Of a DNA stretch of 64,000 nucleotides, positions 17,727-26,067 are shown piece by piece. The DNA lies in contig JBOEGX010000004.1 in the NCBI GenBank assembly GCA_050633645.1, positions 310,001 through 374,000 on the forward strand, given 5' to 3'. Source of the DNA: UBA1672 sp050633645 (GTDB lineage: Bacteria; Pseudomonadota; Alphaproteobacteria; Micavibrionales; Micavibrionaceae). The notes beneath the pieces are model-generated. The model saw only the letters and a list, made by a program, of their open reading frames with translations, searched no databases and had not been told where the DNA came from. Each line of letters starts with the position of its first letter. The stretch's first letter is position 1. A program made the position numbers and the translations under genes.

Positions 17727-18704
17727 CTACTCTGCCGCCTGCATGACATCTTGCGCCGTGGCCCCATCACGCTTGGCTTGCAGAGCCTCTTTCTTCTCCG
17801 CACTCAAAAACGGCCAAAGAAGCTGATCAGAAAACTTCACGGGCATATAATCCGTAATCCCAATATTAACAGGCGGGCGACGATCTTCATGGAAAAATGT
17901 GCCAAAAACCATATCCCAAATCATAACATTCTCGCCGTAATTGGTGTTCCCCTCACGAAGCTTTTTACTATGGTGCCAACGATGAAGCTCTGGCGTGTTA
18001 AAAATATAAGATAACGGGCCAAAGCGCATTTCAACATTACAATGGGTCAACATCCCAATAAACGCCGTCACCGCCGCCAACCACATAATAACATCCATCG
18101 ATGCGCCCAAAATAACAAACGGTATCATCCCCAAAACAATGCTATACAGCGCATCAATAAAATGAAAACGCCCTGTATTTACAATCCAAAGTTTTTGAAC
18201 GCTGTGGTGAATAGCATGAAACCGCCAGATAAAGGGAACTTCATGCGCACTTCTATGTGCCCAATACAACGCAAATTCCGATGCAACCACCGCCAACACG
18301 ACTTGTGCGTATAACGGCCAATCCGACGGCCACAGATCAAAACCAAATAAGCCACTTTCCCCGCCAGTAAAAATCTTCGCACCAATATAACCATTCACAA
18401 CCAAAAGGATTTGCGTTGTCCCCTTGCTCGTCAGTGTATGCGCGATGTTTGAAAATGTCTGCCCGTCCGACTTATGCCATTGACGCTCATGCGGCATCAC
18501 GCGCTCTAGCCAGAGCAACGACACAATCAAAAACACATACGCCCCATTAAAGCATAAAAAGGGCATAATCTTATCATCTTGCGAGAAACCAAAGGCCGTA
18601 ACACTCATACATGCAATAAAAAGAAAAGGCCAAAGAACCCAAGACGCCAAATATTTTATTGTCCCACCATCCCCGGTTCCTGTATTTTGACGTTGTCTTT
18701 TCAT
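17727..18704 (-). CDS. Sterol desaturase / fatty acid hydroxylase family protein
   Basis: The membrane-bound di-iron family is recognised by its His boxes: HRSAH, HAIHH, and HRWHH with a further His in THCNVEMRFG. There are about four to five membrane spans. Such enzymes hydroxylate or desaturate lipids; substrates in bacteria include sterol-like lipids, carotenoids and fatty acids. The ATG at 18704 is chosen because GGAAGG lies 7 bases upstream. It is directly followed by fcl, so lipid or surface-glycan modification is a plausible joint theme, but this is inference. Confidence 0.87.
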   Translation of the reverse strand: MKRQRQNTGTGDGGTIKYLASWVLWPFLFIACMSVTAFGFSQDDKIMPFLCFNGAYVFLIVSLLWLERVMPHERQWHKSDGQTFSNIAHTLTSKGTTQILLVVNGYIGAKIFTGGESGLFGFDLWPSDWPLYAQVVLAVVASEFALYWAHRSAHEVPFIWRFHAIHHSVQKLWIVNTGRFHFIDALYSIVLGMIPFVILGASMDVIMWLAAVTAFIGMLTHCNVEMRFGPLSYIFNTPELHRWHHSKKLREGNTNYGENVMIWDMVFGTFFHEDRRPPVNIGITDYMPVKFSDQLLWPFLSAEKKEALQAKRDGATAQDVMQAAE

Positions 18705-18758
18705 TCTAAAACCTTCCATAAAAAATGGATATTAAACAAACTATATTAAATCACAAGA

Positions 18759-19223
18759 CTACAATTCAGTGGATGGTAATTGCGAAATAGGCTCACTTCT
18801 CGGCGGAAGCAATGTTTCCAAATCAGGCATCGTATCAGGTGGCAAAGTCGCGGGATCAACGCCGTTTAAAAGATAAGATACATCTTTAAGTTCTCGCATA
18901 ACCTGAAGCCGCGACAACATAAATTCAACATCACTGCATGCCTTACCACCCTCTTTTAATTTACGGGCCGTATCGATTTTATTTTTATCCCGCAAAGTCA
19001 CTAACGCCGCATATTCATTCTCTGAAAGATCCTTCATATCCTTAAACTTACTCAAGAATTTCTCGGCAATATCGCTATCTTTTTCACAAAACAGATTATA
19101 AGAATCGGCTTGCGTCGCATAAATCACCGCCCGCGCCATCATCTCAAATTCGGGCTTTTCCGCCGCCATTAAGGAAAACGGAAAACACGTACACACCAAA
19201 ATAGATACAAATCTTTTCATCAT
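18759..19223 (-). CDS. Secreted hypothetical protein
   Basis: A signal peptide (MKRFVSILVCTCFPFSLMAA, cleaved after the Ala pair) precedes a 130-residue helical domain with two Cys residues (in LFCEKDSD and KACSDVEF) that could form a disulfide. A Pro-rich tail ends the protein. No family is recognised. The MM start at 19223/19220 is preferred to 19268, which would run into tsaC and disrupt the signal peptide. It follows tsaC on the same strand with 37 bases between. Confidence 0.6.
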   Translation of the reverse strand: MMKRFVSILVCTCFPFSLMAAEKPEFEMMARAVIYATQADSYNLFCEKDSDIAEKFLSKFKDMKDLSENEYAALVTLRDKNKIDTARKLKEGGKACSDVEFMLSRLQVMRELKDVSYLLNGVDPATLPPDTMPDLETLLPPRSEPISQLPSTEL

Positions 19224-19260
19224 AAAACAGAGCTTATAATATAATAAGACTTTTGAAAAG

Positions 19261-20250
19261 CTATGCATTTGCCGCTCGTTTCAGTCGGTCATTAATCGCA
19301 ACGCCCACACCAATATCAGGGATATTCATCACCGCAATTCCCGTGAATTCTGGGCGATCAAGATCACGTAAATAAGCAAATAAATTTGCCGCCGCCTCGT
19401 ATAAGTCACCCTCTTTTGACAAATGACGAATTTGATTGGCGGGCAGATCAGCCGCAGAAACACCGGTTTTAACGCCCATAAATTTTATTCCACCAAAGGA
19501 TAAGAGCGCCTCCCCCTCCTCCAGATCGATCGCATTAAGTCGCACAGGAATAGACGGCGCATAATGCTTCAAAAGCTGCCCCGGAGATTTTATCGCCCCG
19601 CCCGCATCGCCCAAATCATATGCGACATCAATTCCCAATGCCTCTGAAATTTGCTCCACCGTAATCCCGCCGGGGCGCAAGATAACGGGCACATCGCCAC
19701 TACAATCTACCACCGTAGATTCAAGACCAACCGCGCTCACCCCATCGGCCAAAATCAAATCCACGCTCGCGCCCAAGCTTTGCGCGACATGCGCGGGCGC
19801 AGTGGGCGATATCGAACCCGATTTATTCGCACTCGGCGCCGCCAATGGAAAACCACACGCCTTAATCAACGCCCTTGCACATTTATGCGACGGTACGCGC
19901 ACCGCCACCGTATCCAAACCCGCCGTAACAAGATCAGATAAGCCGCTCTCCGCCTTACGCGGCAAGATTACCGTCAATGCTCCTGGCCAAAATACATCCG
20001 CCAAGCTCCGCGCATATGCGTTCATATCGGCGATTTCCAATACGGCATCAACATCATTCACATGGGTAATAAGAGGATTAAAACTCGGGCGGCCTTTGGC
20101 CTCAAATATCCGCGCCACCGCCACGCCATTACGCGCATCCGCCGCCAAACCATACACCGTCTCGGTCGGCATACCAACAAGCCCACCATTTTTCAAAATC
20201 TCGGCGGCTTGCTCAATCGATTGGGGGTTTGCAGAAATAATTTTCGTCAT
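19261..20250 (-). CDS. tsaC: L-threonylcarbamoyladenylate synthase (Sua5 type)
   Basis: The enzyme makes threonylcarbamoyl-AMP from Thr, bicarbonate and ATP for the t6A37 modification of ANN-decoding tRNAs. The YrdC domain (about residues 10-195) shows GGLVGMPTETVYGLAADA, KGRPSFNPLITHV, SAPSANKSGSISPT and the PGGIT segment. A linker and C-terminal Sua5 domain follow, giving 329 residues, longer than E. coli TsaC and typical of Sua5. All expected motifs are present. Confidence 0.93.
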   Translation of the reverse strand: MTKIISANPQSIEQAAEILKNGGLVGMPTETVYGLAADARNGVAVARIFEAKGRPSFNPLITHVNDVDAVLEIADMNAYARSLADVFWPGALTVILPRKAESGLSDLVTAGLDTVAVRVPSHKCARALIKACGFPLAAPSANKSGSISPTAPAHVAQSLGASVDLILADGVSAVGLESTVVDCSGDVPVILRPGGITVEQISEALGIDVAYDLGDAGGAIKSPGQLLKHYAPSIPVRLNAIDLEEGEALLSFGGIKFMGVKTGVSAADLPANQIRHLSKEGDLYEAAANLFAYLRDLDRPEFTGIAVMNIPDIGVGVAINDRLKRAANA

Positions 20251-20304
20251 AAAAACCTAAAAAACATTAAACACGCAGACAGGCAAGGATATTTTAAAAA
20301 GGCA

Positions 20305-20943
20305 TTAAAAAGACGGAGATAAATCAATCTCAGGCTTAGATTGATGCTCTTGCTCTTTTATTTTATACAAATTCAAATAAAATCGCATCCATTGTAACGC
20401 ATCATCCCCCGCGCGGTGCTTCGCATCGGAACCAAATCCTGATTGCTCATACGCCTCATCAACATCAACGTCATTTTCAAAATCTATGAAATCGGCAAAG
20501 CAATTAACTTCAAATTCCTGTTCAATTCCGGCGGCTTCATATAAACGCCCCAACCAGAACCGATCACTATACGCACCGTTTGGACCGCGACATAATACAA
20601 CTTTATCCTTACAAAAATCATTCAAAAATGCGGCAGCAAATTCTACATCTTTACCATCTTTTTCTAACTCATCCAAAGATATCCCATGAATATACCCTTT
20701 GGTTTCATCACCTTCCTGACCGTGCCAGTCAACCCAACCATCCGCCCTTTTAATTAAATATGAAATATCATGACATTGATGGTCAACAACCCCAATTTCA
20801 ACAGGATAGCTTTGAGGACCTTGGGCAGCTATATATTCAATCGCACCATTTAAAGAAGACGCCTCAATATCCAAGACAATCAAATCTTCAGGGTTGGGCA
20901 AACCAAAAGGGTAGCCCCCTGCATTTTCAGTATAATAAGTCAT
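20305..20943 (-). CDS. DnaQ-like 3'-5' exonuclease (DEDD family)
   Basis: The protein has the exonuclease motifs ExoI (LDIEASSL, near residue 25), ExoII-like (NGAYSDRFWLGRL) and ExoIII with the His and Asp of HRAGDDAL near residue 178, the DEDDh pattern. It is a stand-alone 212-residue enzyme with neither polymerase nor helicase domain, so it may trim RNA or DNA ends. It sits between anmK and tsaC on the same strand. Substrate is unknown. Confidence 0.75.
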   Translation of the reverse strand: MTYYTENAGGYPFGLPNPEDLIVLDIEASSLNGAIEYIAAQGPQSYPVEIGVVDHQCHDISYLIKRADGWVDWHGQEGDETKGYIHGISLDELEKDGKDVEFAAAFLNDFCKDKVVLCRGPNGAYSDRFWLGRLYEAAGIEQEFEVNCFADFIDFENDVDVDEAYEQSGFGSDAKHRAGDDALQWMRFYLNLYKIKEQEHQSKPEIDLSPSF

Positions 20944-20981
20944 TAAACATACTTAATAGGTTTTTTAGAAAAAAGTCAAAA

Positions 20982-22052
20982 TCAAACAGCCTTATATAAA
21001 ACGCCGCCCGTCAACAGATTGGGCACACCTGTCGTTGATGGCAAGGTCAACGCCTCCCCCAACATGGAACGCACCGCCAGATACGCAAACCCTTCGGCCT
21101 CTGTCGCATCACCATTCCAATCAATCGCATCAATCGGCAACACCTCTGCATCCAACTGCTGGCGCAAGCATCCAAGCATATAAGTATTTTTACGCCCGCC
21201 CCCTGCAACATAAACGGCGTTGGGCGCTTTCGGAAAATGATCAAGCGCACGCGCAACGCCCTCAATCGTCATTTCCATCAATGTCGCCATTCCATCCTCT
21301 GTGGACGCATAGCGCACACAATCAAGATTCCAATGATTTCGATCCAATGATTTCGGCGGAACAACTTTAAAATAATCATCCTTAACAAAACGATCAATAA
21401 TATTGCTTTGCACCGTCCCTTGCGCAGCAATAATCCCGCCCTCATCAAAATCCAAATCACGCCGCGTCTTTATAAAATCATCCATCAACGCATTGGCTGG
21501 CCCACAATCAAATGCGATTAATTCACCTTCCGCGCCGATATAGGTAATATTGGCAACGCCTCCCAAATTTAAAATCATCACGGGTTTTTGAGCATCCACC
21601 ATCATCGCCCGATGATAAATCGGTAATAATGGCGCGCCCTGCCCGCCGTTTTTAATATCATTCTGGCGCATATCGCCGATAACATCTATGCCTATCTCCC
21701 GCGCAAAACGTTCACCATCACCAATTTGCCACGTAAATTGATTCTGCGGGTTATGAGTGATTGTCTGCCCGTGAAAACCAATCACATCGGCGCTCTCACC
21801 CATCGCCTTGACCGCCGCAATATGAATATCAGTGACCAGTTTTTCGGCCTCATCCACCTCCCCATCACGCGCCGTCTTACCAAAGCATTTGCGCACCTTA
21901 TTGCGAATCTCCACATCATATGGGTGTTCATAATATTTAATCGGATGCACATAATCATGCCCGTCCGTTTCAATCAACGCCACGTCAATCACACCATCCA
22001 ACGACGTGCCAGACATCAAACCGATCGCCCTATAGACTTTTCTCTCACTCAT
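20982..22052 (-). CDS. anmK: Anhydro-N-acetylmuramic acid kinase
   Basis: AnmK phosphorylates and opens 1,6-anhydro-MurNAc from cell-wall recycling to give MurNAc-6-phosphate. The 356-residue protein has the family start GLMSGTSLDGVIDVALIE, then IGFHGQTITHNP, GDMRQNDIKNGGQGAPLLP, NLGGVANITY and FDCGPANALMDD, and VAGGGRKN near the end. All are classic AnmK elements. It stands divergent to tyrS, as in many Alphaproteobacteria. Confidence 0.95.
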   Translation of the reverse strand: MSERKVYRAIGLMSGTSLDGVIDVALIETDGHDYVHPIKYYEHPYDVEIRNKVRKCFGKTARDGEVDEAEKLVTDIHIAAVKAMGESADVIGFHGQTITHNPQNQFTWQIGDGERFAREIGIDVIGDMRQNDIKNGGQGAPLLPIYHRAMMVDAQKPVMILNLGGVANITYIGAEGELIAFDCGPANALMDDFIKTRRDLDFDEGGIIAAQGTVQSNIIDRFVKDDYFKVVPPKSLDRNHWNLDCVRYASTEDGMATLMEMTIEGVARALDHFPKAPNAVYVAGGGRKNTYMLGCLRQQLDAEVLPIDAIDWNGDATEAEGFAYLAVRSMLGEALTLPSTTGVPNLLTGGVLYKAV

Positions 22053-22143
22053 GATATATAACTGTCTTTCCGATAAGCCGTTCCGTTTTCACAAACAAAG
22101 CAACAATGGCAGAGTATAATACGATAAAGAAAAGACAATACCA

Positions 22144-23397
22144 ATGGGCAGTTATAAATCAGATTTTTTAAACATCATGGAAGAGCGCGGGTTTATAAAT
22201 CAGTGTTCAGATTTCGGGGCTTTAGACGCAAAACTATGCGAAGGCACACAAAGCGCCTATATCGGTTTCGATGCCACGGCGAAATCCCTGCATATCGGTA
22301 ATTTAACAGGCATTATGATGCTGCATTGGTTTCAAAAATGCGGACATAAACCCATCACCCTTATGGGCGGTGGCACATCAAAAATCGGCGACCCTTCATT
22401 TAAGGACGAACAACGCAAATTGCTCGACGATGTCACGATTGAAGACAACATCAAAAACATCCAATCCACATGTTTCAAACAATTCCTAAGCTACGGCGAT
22501 AATCATAGCGATGCAAAAATGGTCAATAATAATGATTGGCTAGATGAGCTGTCATATCTGGCTTTCCTGCGTGATTACGGGCGATTTTTCACCATTAACC
22601 GCATGATCGGCTTCGAAAGCGTAAAGCAACGCCTAGACCGCGAAAGCCCGCTCACACTTCTCGAATTCAACTACATGGTCATGCAGGGCTATGACTTCCT
22701 CGAACTTAACCGCCGCCATGGCACAATCTTGCAAATGGGCGGATCGGATCAATGGGGTAACATCATTAACGGCGTTGATTTAGGGCATAAGGCCGACCGC
22801 GTGCAACTTTTCGCACTCACCGCGCCCCTGCTCACCACGCCGGATGGCCGCAAAATGGGTAAAACCGAAAACGGCGCGGTATGGCTCAACGCGGATATGC
22901 TATCCCCTTATGATTATTACCAATATTGGCGCAACGCCGATGATATGATGGTGGGCACGCTTCTTCGCCGCTTTACCACGCTTGATATGATGGAAATCCG
23001 TAAACTGGAATCCCTGCAAGGTGCAGACATCAACGAAGCCAAGAAAATCTTGGCCTTCGAAGCCACCACCCTGTGCCACGGCCAAACCGCCGCCGCAGAG
23101 GCCGCCGCCACCGCGCAAAAAGTCTTCGAAAGCGGAGGAGTTGGTGATGACCTGCCAAGCATCGATATCGGCGCGGACTATCTAAAAAATGGCATAGAGG
23201 TCATTGAAATGCTCGTTGAAACGGGGCTTTGTTCATCAAAGGGCGAAGCCAAACGTCTCATCATCGGCGGCGGCGCACGCGTCAACGACACCCCCGTCGG
23301 CGACATTGACCAAAAGCTCAGCATCTCTGACCTAACCAAAGACGGCTACATCAAACTCTCTTCGGGTAAAAAAAGACACGCGCTTATCAAGGTCTAA
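22144..23397 (+). CDS. tyrS: Tyrosyl-tRNA synthetase
   Basis: This class I synthetase charges tRNA-Tyr. Visible are YIGFDATAKSLHIGNLTGIMML (HIGH-type site), LMGGGTSKIGDPS, the Tyr-recognition segment YDFLELN, GGSDQWGNI and the KMGKTENGAV form of the KMSKS loop. A C-terminal S4-like domain (GEAKRLIIGGGARVN) completes 417 residues. The gene begins 91 bases from the divergent anmK; GTATAATAC upstream could hold the -10 box. Confidence 0.96.
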   Translation: MGSYKSDFLNIMEERGFINQCSDFGALDAKLCEGTQSAYIGFDATAKSLHIGNLTGIMMLHWFQKCGHKPITLMGGGTSKIGDPSFKDEQRKLLDDVTIEDNIKNIQSTCFKQFLSYGDNHSDAKMVNNNDWLDELSYLAFLRDYGRFFTINRMIGFESVKQRLDRESPLTLLEFNYMVMQGYDFLELNRRHGTILQMGGSDQWGNIINGVDLGHKADRVQLFALTAPLLTTPDGRKMGKTENGAVWLNADMLSPYDYYQYWRNADDMMVGTLLRRFTTLDMMEIRKLESLQGADINEAKKILAFEATTLCHGQTAAAEAAATAQKVFESGGVGDDLPSIDIGADYLKNGIEVIEMLVETGLCSSKGEAKRLIIGGGARVNDTPVGDIDQKLSISDLTKDGYIKLSSGKKRHALIKV

Positions 23398-23404
23398 AAA
23401 ATAC

Positions 23405-24313
23405 ATGAACAATATAAGTCTTTATTTTTTGACCGTCATAATCTGGGGGTCAACATGGTTCGCCATAACCTTCCAAACAGGTATGGTTCCGCCTATCCTA
23501 TCCGTTGGATATCGTTTTATTCTGGCGGCGATATGCCTCGCTTTATTCCTAATACTCACAAAGAAAAAAGACGCTTTTAAATTCACTCGCAGGCAACATG
23601 GCCTTCTATTGGCTCTCGGGCTTTTATTCTTCTGCCTCAATTATATACTGATCTATTACGGTTCAATAAACCTGACATCAGGGCTTGTCGCCATTTTATT
23701 CTCAACCATCACATTAATGAATATTTTTAATCAACGGCTATTCTTTAAAACCCCTGTGAATAAACAAGTCTTGATGGGCTCCCTCATCGGATTGATAGGA
23801 ATCATAACCGTTTTCTGGCCAGAGGTCACAACACTGCAAAATACCAACGGGATTTCAGATAACATTATACTTTGCGTAGCAGCAACCTACATCGCATCTC
23901 TAGGCAACATGATGTCGATCAAATTATCACGCGAAAACATCTCTATAATGGGAGGAAATACTCTTGGTATGGCCTATGGCGGAGTCTCTGCCATTCTGAT
24001 TGGCCTAGCATTAGGTTTTCCACTGTCAGTTGAACCCACCATGGCATACGCACTATCTCTGCTCTATCTCGCTGTGTTCGGTTCCGCCATAGCATTCGGA
24101 GCATATCTAAAACTCTTAAGAAATATCGGAGCCGACAAAGCAGCATACGCCGCGGTATTATTCCCAATAGTCGCCCTGCTAATTTCTACCATATTTGAAG
24201 GATACATTTGGACATTCACGGCGTTGTTAGGGCTAGTAATAACTGTCACAGGCAACGTCATCGCAATGATAAACCGTCAAAAAATTAAACCGCTCCCCAA
24301 AACAACAATTTAG
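23405..24313 (+). CDS. EamA/DMT family transporter
   Basis: The 302-residue protein has about ten membrane spans in two EamA repeats. Signature parts include WGSTWFAITFQTG in the first helix and LLGLVITVTGNVIAM in the last. These drug/metabolite transporters export amino acids, nucleobases and other small molecules. It starts 7 bases after tyrS and is probably cotranscribed. Substrate is unknown. Confidence 0.85.
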   Translation: MNNISLYFLTVIIWGSTWFAITFQTGMVPPILSVGYRFILAAICLALFLILTKKKDAFKFTRRQHGLLLALGLLFFCLNYILIYYGSINLTSGLVAILFSTITLMNIFNQRLFFKTPVNKQVLMGSLIGLIGIITVFWPEVTTLQNTNGISDNIILCVAATYIASLGNMMSIKLSRENISIMGGNTLGMAYGGVSAILIGLALGFPLSVEPTMAYALSLLYLAVFGSAIAFGAYLKLLRNIGADKAAYAAVLFPIVALLISTIFEGYIWTFTALLGLVITVTGNVIAMINRQKIKPLPKTTI

Positions 24314-24374
24314 CGACAACGCATATACATCAGCATTATTATGCGTTAAAAAGAACATCCAATCATGAAAAAGA

Positions 24375-25307
24375 ATGACAATGACAACAGCAATCTCCAT
24401 TCAAAGCCTATCCAAAACCTATGACAATGGGTTTATCGCATTGGATGATATCAATTTGAATATCGCCAAAGGTGAGATTTTCGCCCTGCTCGGCCCTAAT
24501 GGCGCGGGAAAAACAACCCTCATCAGCTCCGTTTGCGGCATTGTACAAAACACCGGCGGCACTGTCACCGTTATGGGACACGACCACGCAAAAGACTACC
24601 GCAAGGCACGCGCCCTTATCGGCCTCGTCCCGCAAGAGCTCACCACCGACGCCTTCGAAACAGTATTCAACGCGGTCTCATTCAGTCGTGGCCTGTTCGG
24701 AAAATCAAAAAACGCGGCCTATATCGAAGAAACCCTCAAAGACTTATCCCTATGGGACAAAAAAGACTCGCAAATCCGCAAACTTTCAGGCGGAATGAAA
24801 CGCCGCGTGATGATTGGTAAGGCTCTATCCCATGAACCAGACATCCTATTTCTTGATGAGCCTAGCGCAGGCGTAGATGTAGAGCTCCGCAAATCCATGT
24901 GGAAACAAATCCGTAAATTACGTGATAACGGAACCACCATTATTCTAACCACACATTATATCGAAGAAGCCGAAGAAATGGCCGACCGCATCGGCATCAT
25001 CAACAAGGGCAAGCTCATCCTGATTGAAGAAAAGAAAACCCTGATGAAAAAACTTGGCAAAAAAGAACTGGTTTTGGAACTGCGCCAATCAATTGACGCC
25101 CTCCCCACCACTTTGAAAAAATACAATCTCGTCCTTTCTGATAATGGCGACACCATCACCTATATTTACGACCCCGCGCAAGACCATAATGGTATCGCGG
25201 AATTGCTCGACACCCTCAAAGACCACGGCATCAGATGCAGAGATTTACACACAAAACAAAGCTCTCTCGAAGACATCTTCGTGAATCTAGTAGGAGCGGC
25301 AGCATGA
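24375..25307 (+). CDS. yadG: ABC transporter ATP-binding protein (YadG-like)
   Basis: The nucleotide-binding subunit has Walker A GPNGAGKTT, Q-loop LVPQE, signature LSGGMKRR, Walker B ILFLDEPSAGVD and the H-loop TTHYIEEAEE. A C-terminal extension of about 80 residues is typical of ABC-2 exporters of the YadG/DrrA branch. Start is the ATG at 24375, or the ATG two codons on. The gene overlaps its permease by 4 bases (ATGA), so the pair is translationally coupled. Confidence 0.9.
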   Translation: MTMTTAISIQSLSKTYDNGFIALDDINLNIAKGEIFALLGPNGAGKTTLISSVCGIVQNTGGTVTVMGHDHAKDYRKARALIGLVPQELTTDAFETVFNAVSFSRGLFGKSKNAAYIEETLKDLSLWDKKDSQIRKLSGGMKRRVMIGKALSHEPDILFLDEPSAGVDVELRKSMWKQIRKLRDNGTTIILTTHYIEEAEEMADRIGIINKGKLILIEEKKTLMKKLGKKELVLELRQSIDALPTTLKKYNLVLSDNGDTITYIYDPAQDHNGIAELLDTLKDHGIRCRDLHTKQSSLEDIFVNLVGAAA

Positions 25308-26065
25308 ATCTACACGGTATACGCGCAATCTATAAATTTGAAATGTCGCGCACCAAACGCACAATCGGGCAGAGCATCGCCTCCCCCGTCATTTCCACCA
25401 TCCTGTATTTCATCGTGTTCGGCTCGGCCATCGGCTCACGGATGAGCGCAATTGATGGCGTAGAATATGGCGCGTTTATCGTACCAGGCCTGATCATGCT
25501 CACGGTTTTAAGCCAAAGCATTTCCAATGCTTCCTTCGGCATATACTTTCCCCGCTTCACGGGCACGATATATGAAATCCTCTCCGCCCCGCTATCCTTC
25601 TGGGAGGTCGCCATTGGCTATGTCGGCGCGGCCGCAACCAAGGCTCTCATGATTGCCGCCATCGTTCTGATCACCGCTGGCTTCTTCGTGCCCTTAGAAA
25701 TACAACACCCGATTTGGATGCTGTTCTTTTTGGTCATGACCTGCGTCACCTTCTCGCTCCTCGGCTTTATCATTGGCATTTGGGCGGATGGGTTTGAAAA
25801 ACTGCAAATCATCCCCCTGCTCGTAATTACCCCGCTTACATTTCTGGGCGGAAGTTTTTACTCCATCAATATGTTACCGCCATTTTGGCAGGGCGTATCC
25901 ATGCTCAACCCCGTGGTCTATCTGATCAGCGGTTTCCGGTGGAGCTTCTACGAAAGCTCGGACGTATCCTTAAGGATTAGCGTAACAATGATTTTCGTCT
26001 TCCTAAGCGTTTGCATCGCCATCATCGCATGGATGTTCAAAACGGGATACAGGTTGAAGAATTAA
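25304..26065 (+). CDS. yadH: ABC-2 type permease (YadH-like)
   Basis: The membrane partner of the upstream ATPase has six spans and the ABC-2 features GAFIVPGLIML, PLTFLGGSFYSINMLPPFWQG and LNPVVYLISGFRW. These match E. coli YadH closely in layout. It likely exports a hydrophobic molecule or glycolipid. The ATG at 25304 overlaps the yadG stop; the longer frame from 25235 lies inside yadG and is rejected. It ends 2 bases from the convergent AsmA-like gene. Confidence 0.9.
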   Translation: MNLHGIRAIYKFEMSRTKRTIGQSIASPVISTILYFIVFGSAIGSRMSAIDGVEYGAFIVPGLIMLTVLSQSISNASFGIYFPRFTGTIYEILSAPLSFWEVAIGYVGAAATKALMIAAIVLITAGFFVPLEIQHPIWMLFFLVMTCVTFSLLGFIIGIWADGFEKLQIIPLLVITPLTFLGGSFYSINMLPPFWQGVSMLNPVVYLISGFRWSFYESSDVSLRISVTMIFVFLSVCIAIIAWMFKTGYRLKN

Positions 26066-26067
26066 CC

